Shown here: in pieces, positions 33,801-41,242 of the stretch | How the letters are laid out: each line of letters starts with the position of its first letter | Numbering within the stretch: the stretch's first letter is position 1 | Assembly: GCF_005116665.1 (NCBI RefSeq) | Contig: NZ_SWCJ01000012.1 | Coordinates: 62,001 to 126,000 of the forward strand | Source: Ferrimonas aestuarii | Lineage (GTDB): Bacteria > Pseudomonadota > Gammaproteobacteria > Enterobacterales > Shewanellaceae | Length of the DNA stretch: 64,000 bases | Direction of reading: 5' to 3' | Translations under genes and position numbers: made by a program | Notes under the pieces: model-generated | The model's database searches: none | Seen by the model: the letters and a program-made list of their open reading frames with translations, nothing else | What the model was told of the DNA's origin: nothing

Positions 33801-34732
33801 ATGAGCTTAAACACCAATTGAAGGGCAAGGTGCAGACCGCCATCGCTAAGGTCGCCGATAAAGGCATTGAGGCTGAAGGCATCACCAGCTGGAGCTTTGG
33901 TACTCTGCCTGAAAGCTATGAGCGTAAGCAGGGCAGCTACCAAGTGAAAGCGTTCCCTGCGCTGGTAGATGAAGGCCAGAGCGTTGGCATTAAGCTGTTT
34001 GATAAGCCTGAGCGGGCCAAAGAGGCAGGACGTGCGGGGATGCGCCGCTTGCTGCTGATTAACGTGCCCAATCCGGTTAAGTACCTGCAGCAGTCGTTGC
34101 CGAACAAAGCCAAGCTAGCGATGTACTTTAACCCCTTTGGTAAGGTAGAGCTACTGATCGATGACTGCATTCAATGTGGTTTGGATCAGCTGATTGACCA
34201 ATACCCCAATGCGGTGCGTGACGCCGATGAGTTTGAAAAGCTCAAAGAGCTGGTTCGCGGCGAGTTGGGAGACACCGTGGTAGCCATCGGCATTAAGGTG
34301 GAGCAGGTGATGACCCTGTTCAACAAGATTAAAAAGCGCCTTAAGGGCAAGATGGATCTGCAAACCGCGTTTGCCATGTCTGATATCCAGAGCCAGCTGG
34401 ATAATTTGGTGTTTAAAGGCTTCGTTCGAGCCGCAGGCTGGCAGCGACTGGATGATCTAGGCCGATACCTACAGGGCATAGAACGTCGCCTTGAGAAGCT
34501 GCCGGTGGATCCTAACCGCGATCGTTTGCATCTACTTAAGGTGCAAAAGAGCATGGAAGCCTATCAGTCGGCACTGAATAAGCTGCCGAAAGGGGTCGAG
34601 CCGTCGCCACAGTTGGCGGAAGTGCGTTGGATGATTGAGGAGTATCGCATCTCCTGTTTCGCTCAAACCTTAGGGACCAAATACCCCATCAGCGATAAGC
34701 GCATTCAGATCGCCATTGACGAAGCCAGCTAG
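30863..34732 (+). CDS. hrpA: ATP-dependent RNA helicase HrpA (DEAH box)
   Basis: A helicase of about 1290 residues, the same size as E. coli HrpA (1300). Walker A GETGSGKTTQ lies near residue 91, the DEAH box as IDEAHERS near 187, SAT shortly after, and motif VI as QRAGRCGR near 387. The HA2, OB-fold and long C-terminal DUF3418-type regions follow. HrpA unwinds RNA and rescues stalled ribosomes. Both plausible starts are TTG: 30863 has GGAAG at correct spacing and is preferred; 30848 adds five residues. A terminator follows at once after the stop. Confidence 0.93.
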   Translation: MSNPFSPEQLALCMQADAATIRRRLSGMKKIKDAGKREAISAQLLELREQSQLKVATRAVNMPAISYPDLPVSDKRDDIKEAIANNQVVIVAGETGSGKTTQLPKICMELGRGSRGLIGHTQPRRLAARAVASRIADELDSPLGEHVGFKVRFADQTSQESYVKLMTDGILLAEIQHDRRLDMYDTLIIDEAHERSLNIDFILGYLKELLPRRPDLKVVITSATIDVERFSKHFNEAPVIEVSGRTYPVEMRYRPLVRDDERDLDQMEGIFLAVDELCAEGLGDILIFMNGEREIRDTADALRRRNLRDTEILPLFARLSHAEQAKIFSGHAGRRIVLATNVAETSLTVPGIKYVIDPGTARISRYSYRTKVQRLPIEAVSQASANQRAGRCGRVSEGICIRLYSEEDYLSRPEFTDPEILRTNLGSVILQMLALGLGDIAAFPFVQPPDNRHINDGMRLLEELGAITLTKGMPKLTKSGRQLSRLPIDPRLARMVLAAKEQGCVHEVMVIASALSIQDPRERPMDKQQQSDEKHRRFADKESDFIALLNLWDYLKTQRSELSTNQFRRQCRTDFLNYLRIREWQDLYSQIRHSLSELDMSLNIGERAGYDQIHKALLSGLLSHIGSKEPEGHFKGARNSQFHIFPGSSLAKKSPKWVMAAELVETSRLFARMVAKIDPLWVEPLAGHLVKRSYAEPHWEQKPGSVMAFEQVTLFGVIIVPKRKLQYGPIDPVESRNIFIQQALVGGELGGNEAFLRENLALITEVEDLEHKSRRRDILADDATLQAFYEERLPEGIYTRQLFRGWWGKARNTQPDLLNFSKSLLMRRDANHVGELDFPDSWHQGELTLPLSYQFEPGTEQDGVSVHLPLALLNQVEEHGFDYLVPGLRHEKLVGLIKSLPKTLRRNFVPAPNYADALMQSIKPFELPLLEAVCKQLLRMSGTKVTPEDFDLTTLDKHLLMNFKVEDHRGKVLAQGRDLHELKHQLKGKVQTAIAKVADKGIEAEGITSWSFGTLPESYERKQGSYQVKAFPALVDEGQSVGIKLFDKPERAKEAGRAGMRRLLLINVPNPVKYLQQSLPNKAKLAMYFNPFGKVELLIDDCIQCGLDQLIDQYPNAVRDADEFEKLKELVRGELGDTVVAIGIKVEQVMTLFNKIKKRLKGKMDLQTAFAMSDIQSQLDNLVFKGFVRAAGWQRLDDLGRYLQGIERRLEKLPVDPNRDRLHLLKVQKSMEAYQSALNKLPKGVEPSPQLAEVRWMIEEYRISCFAQTLGTKYPISDKRIQIAIDEAS

Positions 34733-34757
34733 CAGGGTCGTTATCTTACGCAATGAC

Positions 34758-34785
34758 AAAGGGGAGGCTTACGAGCCTCCTCTTT
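34758..34785 (+). terminator. Intrinsic terminator after hrpA
   Basis: AAAGGGGAGGCT and AGCCTCCTCTTT pair with one mismatch around a 4-base loop, starting 26 bases after the hrpA stop, followed by GTTTA. Confidence 0.8.
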
Positions 34786-34851
34786 GTTTATCGGCATATT
34801 GTATTCAACCTGGTTGGTAATCTTGGTGTTTTCACCAATGAGGACAACACA

Positions 34852-35112
34852 ATGCTTAACCGAATTATCTTTGGCCTTGCGGTCGCTGCGGCATCATTTT
34901 TTGCTTTGGCCTACCCACCACAGGGCACGCCAGCGTGGTGTCATGCGGAGTTCTCCCGTTCAGTTTCCGCCTGCACTCGTACCACTAATCCGGTGATCAT
35001 CGACGGCGTTCGCTATGACCGTTATAACACTCGCGCAGAGTGCGAAGCGGCGTATAAGCCAGATCTGGAAGCTTGCCTCGCCACAGGTGGCATGCCTGGA
35101 GCTGGCCTTTAG
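34852..35112 (+). CDS. Small secreted cysteine-containing protein
   Basis: An 86-residue protein with a signal peptide (MLNRIIFGLAVAAASFFALA) and a mature part with four cysteines (AWCHAE, SACTR, AECEA, EACLA) that could form two disulphides in the periplasm. The ATG at 34852 has a GAGGA ribosome site. A reading from 34753 would start inside the hrpA terminator and is rejected. No family is recognised. Confidence 0.65.
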   Translation: MLNRIIFGLAVAAASFFALAYPPQGTPAWCHAEFSRSVSACTRTTNPVIIDGVRYDRYNTRAECEAAYKPDLEACLATGGMPGAGL

Positions 35113-35128
35113 AGGCGATTGACGTTCT

Positions 35129-35160
35129 GGCTCTGCGTCTTACCAATTCGGCGCAGAGCC
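35129..35160 (+). terminator. Hairpin after the small secreted protein gene
   Basis: GGCTCTGCG and CGCAGAGCC form a 9-bp perfect stem with a 14-base loop, 17 bases after the stop. The following ATTCTGCTTT is only modestly T-rich. Confidence 0.6.
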
Positions 35161-35454
35161 ATTCTGCTTTCAAGGGACTTCCTTGAACACACACCATGAA
35201 ATTCGTCACCTCTGACGACAAAACATACTCAGTGATAAATGACGCCTTTAAGGTACCCCGCATCAGTATTGATAGAGAAAATAATAACGGGTGGTGAATT
35301 AGGCTGCAGTTGGATTAGTGCGTGGTATTAATCTCTGTAAAAACCATCCGTTTGAGCTCATGTGCAGTGCGGCTTTTAACCATATTTTTGTTGCCTAAAT
35401 CCTCAAAATCGGCGATATAAGCAGTTCGTGCGCTTTGTTGATATGGAGGCAAAG
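35161..35454. other. Intergenic region, nothing recognised
   Basis: About 290 bases between the hairpin and the next gene. It is AT-rich in the middle (GAGAAAATAATAACGGG) but shows no RNA gene, repeat or convincing reading frame. Confidence 0.4.
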
Positions 35455-35757
35455 ATGGCGTTCGAAATGGTGACTTTGAGTCTATGCAGGGAGAAGCAGC
35501 TCGAAATCAGCGCGATAAACAGTGGTTACTGTTTTGATTGGGCCCAGCGTGTTCGTCAGCGTTGCCCTGCAGCAGAGATCTACTACGTTCGCCGATTTAT
35601 TCCCCACGCATTCATTCTGTTTGCTGGCCGTTGGTTTGATGCAACAGCTCCTTTAGGTGTGACTCAGTGGCAACGATTGCCGCTGTTTAGGCCTCTTGGA
35701 GCCGTGATTCACCAAGTGCCGGTCAATTTGTGGATGCCAGGTGATAAATACTGGTGA
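35455..35757 (+). CDS. Hypothetical protein
   Basis: A 100-residue protein with a GGAGG ribosome site seven bases before the ATG at 35455. The fold appears mixed, with a conserved-looking central RRFIPHAFILFAGRWFDA segment followed by P-L-G-V. This resembles small proteins that describe a papain- or transglutaminase-like core (F-D-W-A ... H-A-F-I), but catalytic residues cannot be assigned. No membrane segment or signal peptide. Confidence 0.55.
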   Translation: MAFEMVTLSLCREKQLEISAINSGYCFDWAQRVRQRCPAAEIYYVRRFIPHAFILFAGRWFDATAPLGVTQWQRLPLFRPLGAVIHQVPVNLWMPGDKYW

Positions 35758-35810
35758 TATCGCACAGGATTTTAGGTGTTTACGGCTACTGTATACAAAA
35801 AGGAGTCACT

Positions 35811-35834
35811 ATGATTAACCCTGAACGTAGTTAG
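35811..35834 (+). CDS. Seven-codon upstream reading frame (candidate leader peptide)
   Basis: A perfect AAGGAG site six bases upstream introduces a seven-codon frame, MINPERS, ending in TAG. The last five codons lie in the left arm of an inverted repeat (35817-35845). The next gene starts 51 bases after the stop. Coupling of such a good ribosome site to a tiny frame suggests a leader that controls the following gene, but chance is possible. Confidence 0.35.
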   Translation: MINPERS

Positions 35835-35845
35835 GCGTTCAGGGT
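35817..35845 (+). promoter_or_regulatory. Inverted repeat overlapping the mini-frame
   Basis: AACCCTGAACG and CGTTCAGGGTT pair perfectly over 11 bp with a 7-base loop. There is no T-run, so it is not a standard terminator. A ribosome on the seven-codon frame would cover the left arm. Confidence 0.6.
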
Positions 35846-35885
35846 TGAGCAAGTCGCTTAGAGTGTCTGTGTTGATGGAGCAACA

Positions 35886-36476
35886 TTGGGTAATCTCTCT
35901 ATATTTTTCAAACACGTTTTAATGGCCTTTGCTGGGCTAGTTATCGGTTTTGGGGTTTCCCAAGCTCTTGAGCATGACCGTGCCAAACCGGTAAACCTAG
36001 TGAAGCAGCAGATGGCGGAGAACGTGTCTCAAGTCGATAAACAGTTGCAGCTACTGAAGCAGCAGCTTCAAGCCATTCCAACGACCAATGATTCGGTGGC
36101 GCAGCTGGAACGTCTAAATCAACAGATCCACTCCCTTGAACAAGCCCTGGCTCAGATGCAGCAGTACAGCATCATCATGCATGAAAATCTCGATTGGCTG
36201 GTGAGATATGGCTCGATCGAACATGCCAATGGGCTGCCCGATTTCATTAGCCGTCAAGGGCAGGCGGTGAGCTTGTGTGGCGGCAGCGTGCTGTTTACCG
36301 TGCTATCTCAACAAGATTCCGCTATCGAGACTCAGGTTGGCGATCATCTCACTTCGTTTCACGTAGGCAGTGAGGCTATCTTCATGGCCGAAAAGGGGCG
36401 AGCCAAGCTCTCCTACCTAGGGCAGATGGATAACTATTTTAAATTCCGGGTGAATTGCAATCTGCACCTAGGTTAG
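35886..36476 (+). CDS. Inner-membrane-anchored coiled-coil protein, unknown
   Basis: A 196-residue protein: a membrane anchor at about 10-27 (VLMAFAGLVIGFGVSQAL), a glutamine-rich coiled coil at about 40-105 and a C-terminal domain of about 80 residues with two cysteines. The TTG start at 35886 has a GGAG site. The probable topology is N-in with the coiled coil and end domain in the periplasm. It may be controlled by the upstream hairpin and mini-frame. No family is recognised. Confidence 0.6.
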   Translation: MGNLSIFFKHVLMAFAGLVIGFGVSQALEHDRAKPVNLVKQQMAENVSQVDKQLQLLKQQLQAIPTTNDSVAQLERLNQQIHSLEQALAQMQQYSIIMHENLDWLVRYGSIEHANGLPDFISRQGQAVSLCGGSVLFTVLSQQDSAIETQVGDHLTSFHVGSEAIFMAEKGRAKLSYLGQMDNYFKFRVNCNLHLG

Positions 36477-36539
36477 GGTCTGCAACTTAGGTGGCTTTGT
36501 GGCACACTAAGGCATGCTTTGTTAACGTCAATTGTTACT

Positions 36540-36905
36540 ATGACTGCTGAACAGGTTATCGCCTACCTTCTTGATAAACCCCTAACCGAATTGAGTTATC
36601 CCTTTGGCCCTGAGGTTTCTGTAGTGAAAGTAGAGGGCAAGGTGGTAGCGCTGCTCATCCCAGGGCGTAAAGGCCCTCATCATTGGTTAAATCTAAAGTG
36701 CGATCCCGATGAGGCGTTGGCGCTAAGAGACATCTTTCCTTCGGTCATTCCCGCATATCATATGAATAAAAAGCACTGGAATACGGTGATCCTAGATGGC
36801 TCCATCCCCAATGGCGAGATTGAGCGAATGATGGATAGCTCTTTCGAGCTGGTGGTGAAACGGCTAACAAAAGCCCAGCGAAATCGGATTCATTTGCTGG
36901 GCTGA
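36540..36905 (+). CDS. MmcQ/YjbR-family protein
   Basis: A 121-residue protein of the MmcQ/YjbR fold: an N-terminal helix (EQVIAYLLDKPL), V-S-V-V-K-V-E-G-K-V-V-A-L-L strands, NLKCDPDEALALRD, and a C-terminal HMNKKHWNTVILDG segment with ELVVKRLTK helix. Members are small cytosolic, perhaps DNA-binding, proteins of unclear role. The ATG at 36540 is preferred to a TTG 21 bases earlier. An inverted repeat (AGCCCAGC/GCTGGGCT) overlaps the gene's end. Confidence 0.8.
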   Translation: MTAEQVIAYLLDKPLTELSYPFGPEVSVVKVEGKVVALLIPGRKGPHHWLNLKCDPDEALALRDIFPSVIPAYHMNKKHWNTVILDGSIPNGEIERMMDSSFELVVKRLTKAQRNRIHLLG

Positions 36906-36936
36906 GTTGACTGCTAAGAGATGAGACTTTGTTTGG

Positions 36937-37422
36937 TTATTGCTGGCGTGCGGTCTCTGGCTGAGGTTCGGCTTTTGCCAGCTTGGCTTGCAGCCAAAGG
37001 CCAGACGTTTTCATTGAGAAACCAAACAGAACGCCGACCACCAGTGAAGGCGCCACTAGCTGCCAATCACCCCCTGAAGCGAATGTTGCACAGCTGCCGA
37101 TGAAGGTGCCAGGAATAAAGCTAAGCCAGTCTTTTTTGGCTTGCAGGCACATGAAGGTTGAGATGACGCCGGTCACCACGTAACTCCAGATCTCGCCGCC
37201 ACCGACTTGCGACAGATGGATGATTGCCATGGCCCAAAATACGCCGCTCATGTTACTGGCGATGCTGAGGGTCAGGCCCTTAGCGCCGTCGGCTGGGTTG
37301 GCAAAAAAGGTGGAACATCCTAAAAATCCTGCCCAAGTCAGTAAGCCTAAAGCGATGGATGCCCAACCCCAAACGGCAGAGAGTAGGCCGGTAGTAATAG
37401 CGATGGCAACAAGTACAGACAT
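36937..37422 (-). CDS. DUF1097 inner-membrane protein (YcdZ-like)
   Basis: A 161-residue membrane protein with five to six short hydrophobic segments, rich in small residues. The pattern L-L-x-x-x-W-G-W near the start, a central A-S-N-M-S-G segment and LSFIPGTFIGSCATFA match DUF1097 proteins such as E. coli YcdZ. The family is possibly a transporter or channel, unproved. It stands alone, convergent with the MmcQ gene. Confidence 0.75.
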   Translation of the reverse strand: MSVLVAIAITTGLLSAVWGWASIALGLLTWAGFLGCSTFFANPADGAKGLTLSIASNMSGVFWAMAIIHLSQVGGGEIWSYVVTGVISTFMCLQAKKDWLSFIPGTFIGSCATFASGGDWQLVAPSLVVGVLFGFSMKTSGLWLQAKLAKAEPQPETARQQ

Positions 37423-37524
37423 GGTGCAGCCCTAAAGGTGTTTAATTCAAGGCGATTGAGTGTAGCTAAATTTCTTTCACATTCTAGTGACATTGATCAC
37501 ACGGTGGGGCGGTTAACCTGTGAA

Positions 37525-37569
37525 ATTGGTTAAGTAACCAATTAATAACGCCATTTTTGGTTATTAATT
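37525..37569. promoter_or_regulatory. Two adjacent inverted repeats in the DUF1097/rsuA intergenic region
   Basis: ATTGGTTA/TAACCAAT (37525-37542) and AATTAATAAC/GTTATTAATT (37540-37569) are perfect inverted repeats that share three bases, so only one can form at a time. Both arms contain the GGTTA or TTAT core. The second precedes a run TTTTCAAAAAGG and could end the leftward rsuA-like transcript. Confidence 0.5.
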
Positions 37570-37591
37570 TTCAAAAAGGATTGTTTGACGA

Positions 37592-38296
37592 TCAATTCAG
37601 CCATTCAATTTCTTGGGAAGTGAGCGGTCTTGCTTGGCCTAGGGCCAAATCCGCCTCTAAGTGAATTTGGCCTATCTGAGTTCGGTGAAGACCGATCACC
37701 GGATTACGGAACGTGCCAAACATGCGCTTAATTTGGTGATATTTACCTTCATAGATGGTTAACCAAGCTTGAGTCTCGTTGATCAGCGTTAGCTCAGCGG
37801 GCGAGGTGGTGATGTCCTCGTAAGCGAAGTAGATCCCTTCCCTAAATCGTGTCTCGGCCTCTGGGGCGATGGGGTTTTGGGTGGTGACCAAATAGCGTTT
37901 AGGGATCTTTACCTCGGGGCGAGTGAGTTTTTTCGACCAGCGGCCGTCGTTGGTAAGAATGAGTAGCCCTGTGGTGGCGCGATCCAGCCGCCCAGCAATA
38001 TGGATATCACTAACATCAAGGTCTGGCTGCAGTGCTTTGAGCGCCTCTATCACCGTTGGGTGCTGTGGATCTGAGGTCGCACTGAGTACGCCCGCGTCCT
38101 TGTTCATTAGCCAGTATTGCCCGTGCTTTCCGTAAATGGCCTCTCCATTGAGCTGGATCTGAGAAAACTCGGTGGTTTTCGCCCTGCCATCAAGGCAAGG
38201 TCGGCCATCAAGTTGCACCTGGCCTTGTTCAAGCCACTTTAGAACCTGCTTGTTGCTTTGGCGGGTGAGTTTTTGAAGTAAGCGATCAAGACGCAT
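37592..38296 (-). CDS. rsuA: Pseudouridine synthase, RsuA family
   Basis: A 234-residue protein with an N-terminal S4 RNA-binding domain (1-48) and the catalytic motif AGRLDRATTGLLILTNDG, whose Asp is the nucleophile, near residue 100. Family-typical EGKYHQIKRMF and LHRTQIG segments follow. RsuA makes pseudouridine 516 in 16S rRNA; the closely related RluE/RluF subgroups modify 23S rRNA, so the exact site is not certain. It is divergent from the monooxygenase-like gene. Confidence 0.85.
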   Translation of the reverse strand: MRLDRLLQKLTRQSNKQVLKWLEQGQVQLDGRPCLDGRAKTTEFSQIQLNGEAIYGKHGQYWLMNKDAGVLSATSDPQHPTVIEALKALQPDLDVSDIHIAGRLDRATTGLLILTNDGRWSKKLTRPEVKIPKRYLVTTQNPIAPEAETRFREGIYFAYEDITTSPAELTLINETQAWLTIYEGKYHQIKRMFGTFRNPVIGLHRTQIGQIHLEADLALGQARPLTSQEIEWLN

Positions 38297-38448
38297 GGAG
38301 AACCGTTGTTGGGGTGAATGAGCTGGTCATTGTATCCATTGCGACGCTGTTGGCGAATGGTTTGTCGCTGCAGAGTTTACGCTCTACGCTTGAAGCGCTA
38401 GATTGTGCAATCTATGCCACTGCTGATACCAATGTTAAGGAGCGACTA

Positions 38449-38739
38449 ATGAGCACACTGACCATCGTGGCCAATATCATGGCCAATGAAGAGAAAGTTG
38501 AGTTGGTAAAATCGGAATTAATGAAACTGATTGAGGCAACTCGTGCTGAGGCCGGCTGCATTAATTACGATCTTCATCAAGACAATCATAATCCAGCCCA
38601 CTTTCTGTTTTTTGAAAATTGGCAATCTCGTGAGCTGTGGCAGCAGCACATGGAAAGCCAACATATCAAAGACTATCTGGCGGCAACGGATGGCTGCGTT
38701 GCTTCATTTACGGTCAATGAGATGACGAAAATTGGTTAA
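38449..38739 (+). CDS. Antibiotic-biosynthesis-monooxygenase (ABM/YgiN-like) domain protein
   Basis: A 96-residue dimeric alpha-beta barrel-type protein: LTIVANIMANEEKVELVKSE, then EAGCINYDLHQDNHNP and FLFFENWQSRELWQQH. This is the ABM pattern of YgiN-like quinol or small-molecule oxygenases that need no cofactor. The ATG at 38449 has an AAGGAG site; upstream in-frame starts lack one. A terminator follows 12 bases after the stop. Confidence 0.85.
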   Translation: MSTLTIVANIMANEEKVELVKSELMKLIEATRAEAGCINYDLHQDNHNPAHFLFFENWQSRELWQQHMESQHIKDYLAATDGCVASFTVNEMTKIG

Positions 38740-38750
38740 TGTGGAATAAG

Positions 38751-38775
38751 CCAGCCATGTGAAGGCTGGTTTTTT
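38751..38775 (+). terminator. Intrinsic terminator after the ABM gene
   Basis: CCAGCC and GGCTGG pair around a 7-base loop and are followed by six Ts. Confidence 0.85.
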
Positions 38776-39023
38776 ACTAATGTAATATTATTGTTGCTAA
38801 GCAATGCAAGAAATTCATATACCTCTTACATTAAAGATTGTGGTGATACTACCTAAGTAGTATTCATCTCCTTATCTGTTTAAATTCCGATCGCTCAGTG
38901 TGTGATTTATGTCTCAATGGCTCTTTATGGTCTATTTAGTGGTTGATTATGAGTCTATATGGGCTAATGATTGGTTTGGGAGTCTAGTGGAGATGGAGCT
39001 TCAATGAGTGAAAGGGGTAAACG
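38776..39023. other. AT-rich intergenic region
   Basis: About 250 AT-rich bases before a small gene. No RNA gene or repeat was recognised. It probably holds the promoter for the gene at 39024. Confidence 0.35.
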
Positions 39024-39362
39024 ATGAACGAAGAAAAACAAAACTACTGGTGCAAAGTTCTTGAAGACTTCCATACTCGAGCATTGGCATTAGAGCAGGA
39101 GTTATCTGAGTGGAATGATGCTAATTTAGACGCACCAAAAAGCTCAATAAAATCCCTTTGTAATACATTTGAGTCGCCACTGTTTAATTCAATTTGGGGG
39201 CTGGCGGTAAAAGTGAAGCAGACTTTAGAGTTAATCGAAGATCAGCTACAGAGTTATGTGATGGAGTTAATTTCTGAAGGGAAAATTGAATCCGCGAAAC
39301 AGCTCAATAGCATCTCTTCTCAAGTTACCAGGTACAAATGTGAATGGCTTGGTTTTATTTAA
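39024..39362 (+). CDS. Hypothetical helical protein
   Basis: A 112-residue, acidic, mostly helical protein without a signal peptide or membrane segment. A GGGG ribosome-like stretch precedes the ATG. Heptad-like patterns (ALALEQELSEW; VKVKQTLELIEDQL) suggest helical bundles. The AT-rich codon use differs from neighbours, hinting at later acquisition. No family is recognised. Confidence 0.55.
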   Translation: MNEEKQNYWCKVLEDFHTRALALEQELSEWNDANLDAPKSSIKSLCNTFESPLFNSIWGLAVKVKQTLELIEDQLQSYVMELISEGKIESAKQLNSISSQVTRYKCEWLGFI

Positions 39363-39648
39363 ACCAACTGACCTTGTGATAAGTTCGTGATTCCAGGCTG
39401 GGAACACCTTTGGCTACCTAATGGTTAAGGCATTGAATATTGGTCAACTTTAACGATTTTCTTGCTTGAACTTATGTCTGAGGTTTCACTTCAGTTGTGC
39501 TTAAAACCTCGGAACCGGTCTTGATTGTTCTATTTTGAGAACAGTGATTCCTCTCACATATTGAGCGATCGTCGATGACTCATTCACTCGCTTGAGGTTT
39601 AATTTTTAAGGACCCGCTGGCATCGCTCCAGCGGGTTTTTTTTTTACG
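39363..39648 (+). promoter_or_regulatory. Long leader with terminal hairpin before the purine permease
   Basis: This 286-base region contains no gene and ends in a strong intrinsic terminator only four bases before the first possible start of the permease. It must hold the permease promoter or a readthrough leader. The arrangement suggests attenuation. The purine riboswitch core pattern was looked for and not seen. Confidence 0.5.
39612..39645 (+). terminator. Strong intrinsic terminator directly before the permease start
   Basis: ACCCGCTGG and CCAGCGGGT form a 9-bp stem with a 7-base loop followed by ten Ts. The permease coding region starts 4 (TTG) or 19 (ATG) bases later, leaving no room for a separate promoter. 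Confidence 0.9.
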
Positions 39649-39663
39649 TTGAGCACTAAGTCA

Positions 39664-41037
39664 ATGCAGCATCCTACCTCTTCAGCCTCGCCTGTACCTT
39701 CACAAGACAGTTACCAGCCCGCATCTAAGCTGGGTTTGTTGTTAGATCGATGGTTTTCATTGTCTAAGAATGGCACCTCGCCATCCACCGAAGTGATCGC
39801 CGGTTTTACCACGTTCATGACCATGGTTTACATCGTGTTCGTCAACCCTCAAATTCTGGGGGCGGCGGGGATGAATACTCAAGCGGTTTTTGTTGTGACC
39901 TGCTTGGCGGCAGCATTGGGCAGCATTGCCATGGGGTTGTTCGCAAATCTGCCTATTGCGTTGGCGCCGGCCATGGGACTGAATGCTTTCTTCGCATTTT
40001 CAGTGACTTTGGGAATGGGAGTTAGCTGGCAGGTTGCCATGGGCACCGTATTTTGGGGGGCAGTGGTGTTCGCTCTGGTGTCCATTGTTGGTTTGCGTCA
40101 ATGGTTGTTGGAGAACATTCCCGCCAGCTTACGCATCGGCATTCCCGCTGGTATTGGCTTACTGATTGCGTTGCTTGGATTTAAGAACACTGGGCTTGTG
40201 GTCGCGGCTCCCAACACCTTGGTTAAGGTGGGCGATCTGACCTCATTGCCTGCAGTACTGGGCTCGCTGGGCTTTTTTATCATCATAATTCTGGCCTATC
40301 GAGGTGTTAATTCCGCGGTATTGATTGCCACGTTAGCGGTTACCGTATTGGCGGCCTTGTGTGGGGATGTGGAGTATTACGGCATTGCGTCCATGCCTCC
40401 AGCGATCGATGGCGTGTTCGCTCAGCTGGACCTGTCGGCAATCTTGGATGTGGGGTTAGCGGGGGTTATCTTCTCATTTGCTCTGGTGAGCATGTTTGAT
40501 AGCTCAGGTACCATGATTGCGGTCACTGAGCGCTGCGGGCTGGCGGACAATAAAGGTCGTTTTCCGAACATGCGCAAAGCGTTGCAAGTGGACTCTCTGA
40601 GCAGTGTGGCTGGTGCCTACATGGGAACCTCTAGCGTAACCGCCTACATTGAAAGCTCGTCAGGCGCCTCAGTAGGTGGTCGCACTGGCTTGACCTCGGT
40701 GGTGGTGGGGCTGCTGTTCTTGGGGGTTATCTTCCTGTCGCCGTTGGCAGCCATGGTTCCGGGGTATGCGGTCGCTGGCGCCCTTATCTATGTTGGCGTA
40801 ATGATGACTGCGGGTCTGACTAAGGTGGACTGGAGCGATCTCACCGAAGCCGCTCCAGCCTTTATCACTGCGGTGATGATGCCGTTCACCTTCTCCATTA
40901 CCGAAGGCATTGCCGCCGGTTTCATCAGTTATTGTGTGATTAAGCTTGGCTGTGGCAAATGGCGCCAGATACACCCTTGTGTGATTGTGGTGGCGGCGCT
41001 GTTCTTAGTGAAGTTTATCTTTATCGATGGTCATTAA
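39664..41037 (+). CDS. NCS2/AzgA-family purine permease
   Basis: A permease of about 457 residues with 12-14 membrane segments. Family marks include FTTFMTMVYIVFVNPQIL, APAMGLNAFFAF, and SMFDSSGTMIAVTERCGL with the charged substrate-site region. A final SGASVGGRTGLTSVVVG is typical of AzgA-like hypoxanthine/adenine/guanine carriers (E. coli AdeP/GhxP group). Start codon is uncertain: ATG 39664 or TTG 39649, neither with a strong ribosome site, because a terminator hairpin lies immediately upstream. Purine-dependent control is likely in principle but unproved. Confidence 0.85.
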   Translation: MQHPTSSASPVPSQDSYQPASKLGLLLDRWFSLSKNGTSPSTEVIAGFTTFMTMVYIVFVNPQILGAAGMNTQAVFVVTCLAAALGSIAMGLFANLPIALAPAMGLNAFFAFSVTLGMGVSWQVAMGTVFWGAVVFALVSIVGLRQWLLENIPASLRIGIPAGIGLLIALLGFKNTGLVVAAPNTLVKVGDLTSLPAVLGSLGFFIIIILAYRGVNSAVLIATLAVTVLAALCGDVEYYGIASMPPAIDGVFAQLDLSAILDVGLAGVIFSFALVSMFDSSGTMIAVTERCGLADNKGRFPNMRKALQVDSLSSVAGAYMGTSSVTAYIESSSGASVGGRTGLTSVVVGLLFLGVIFLSPLAAMVPGYAVAGALIYVGVMMTAGLTKVDWSDLTEAAPAFITAVMMPFTFSITEGIAAGFISYCVIKLGCGKWRQIHPCVIVVAALFLVKFIFIDGH

Positions 41038-41242
41038 TGCCAATCTGATTAAGTACTTGAACACTGTCACGTGCTGCCTTTTGAGGGGCTAGGGCGATTC
41101 ACTCTTTATTGCGAGACGGATTGTTAGGCTCACTAGCAATGGCGTCTCGTGTGGTGATTGAACCCAGTATTTCGTGACTACTTAATTAATCAGGTTGGAA
41201 TAGGGCAAGTGCGCAGCAAGCTTGGGAAACCTAGCTTGCTGT

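Noticed and set aside
39363..39648. Purine riboswitch before the permease
   Set aside because: The conserved three-way junction core and loop sequences of purine riboswitches were not found; only a leader and terminator can be supported.
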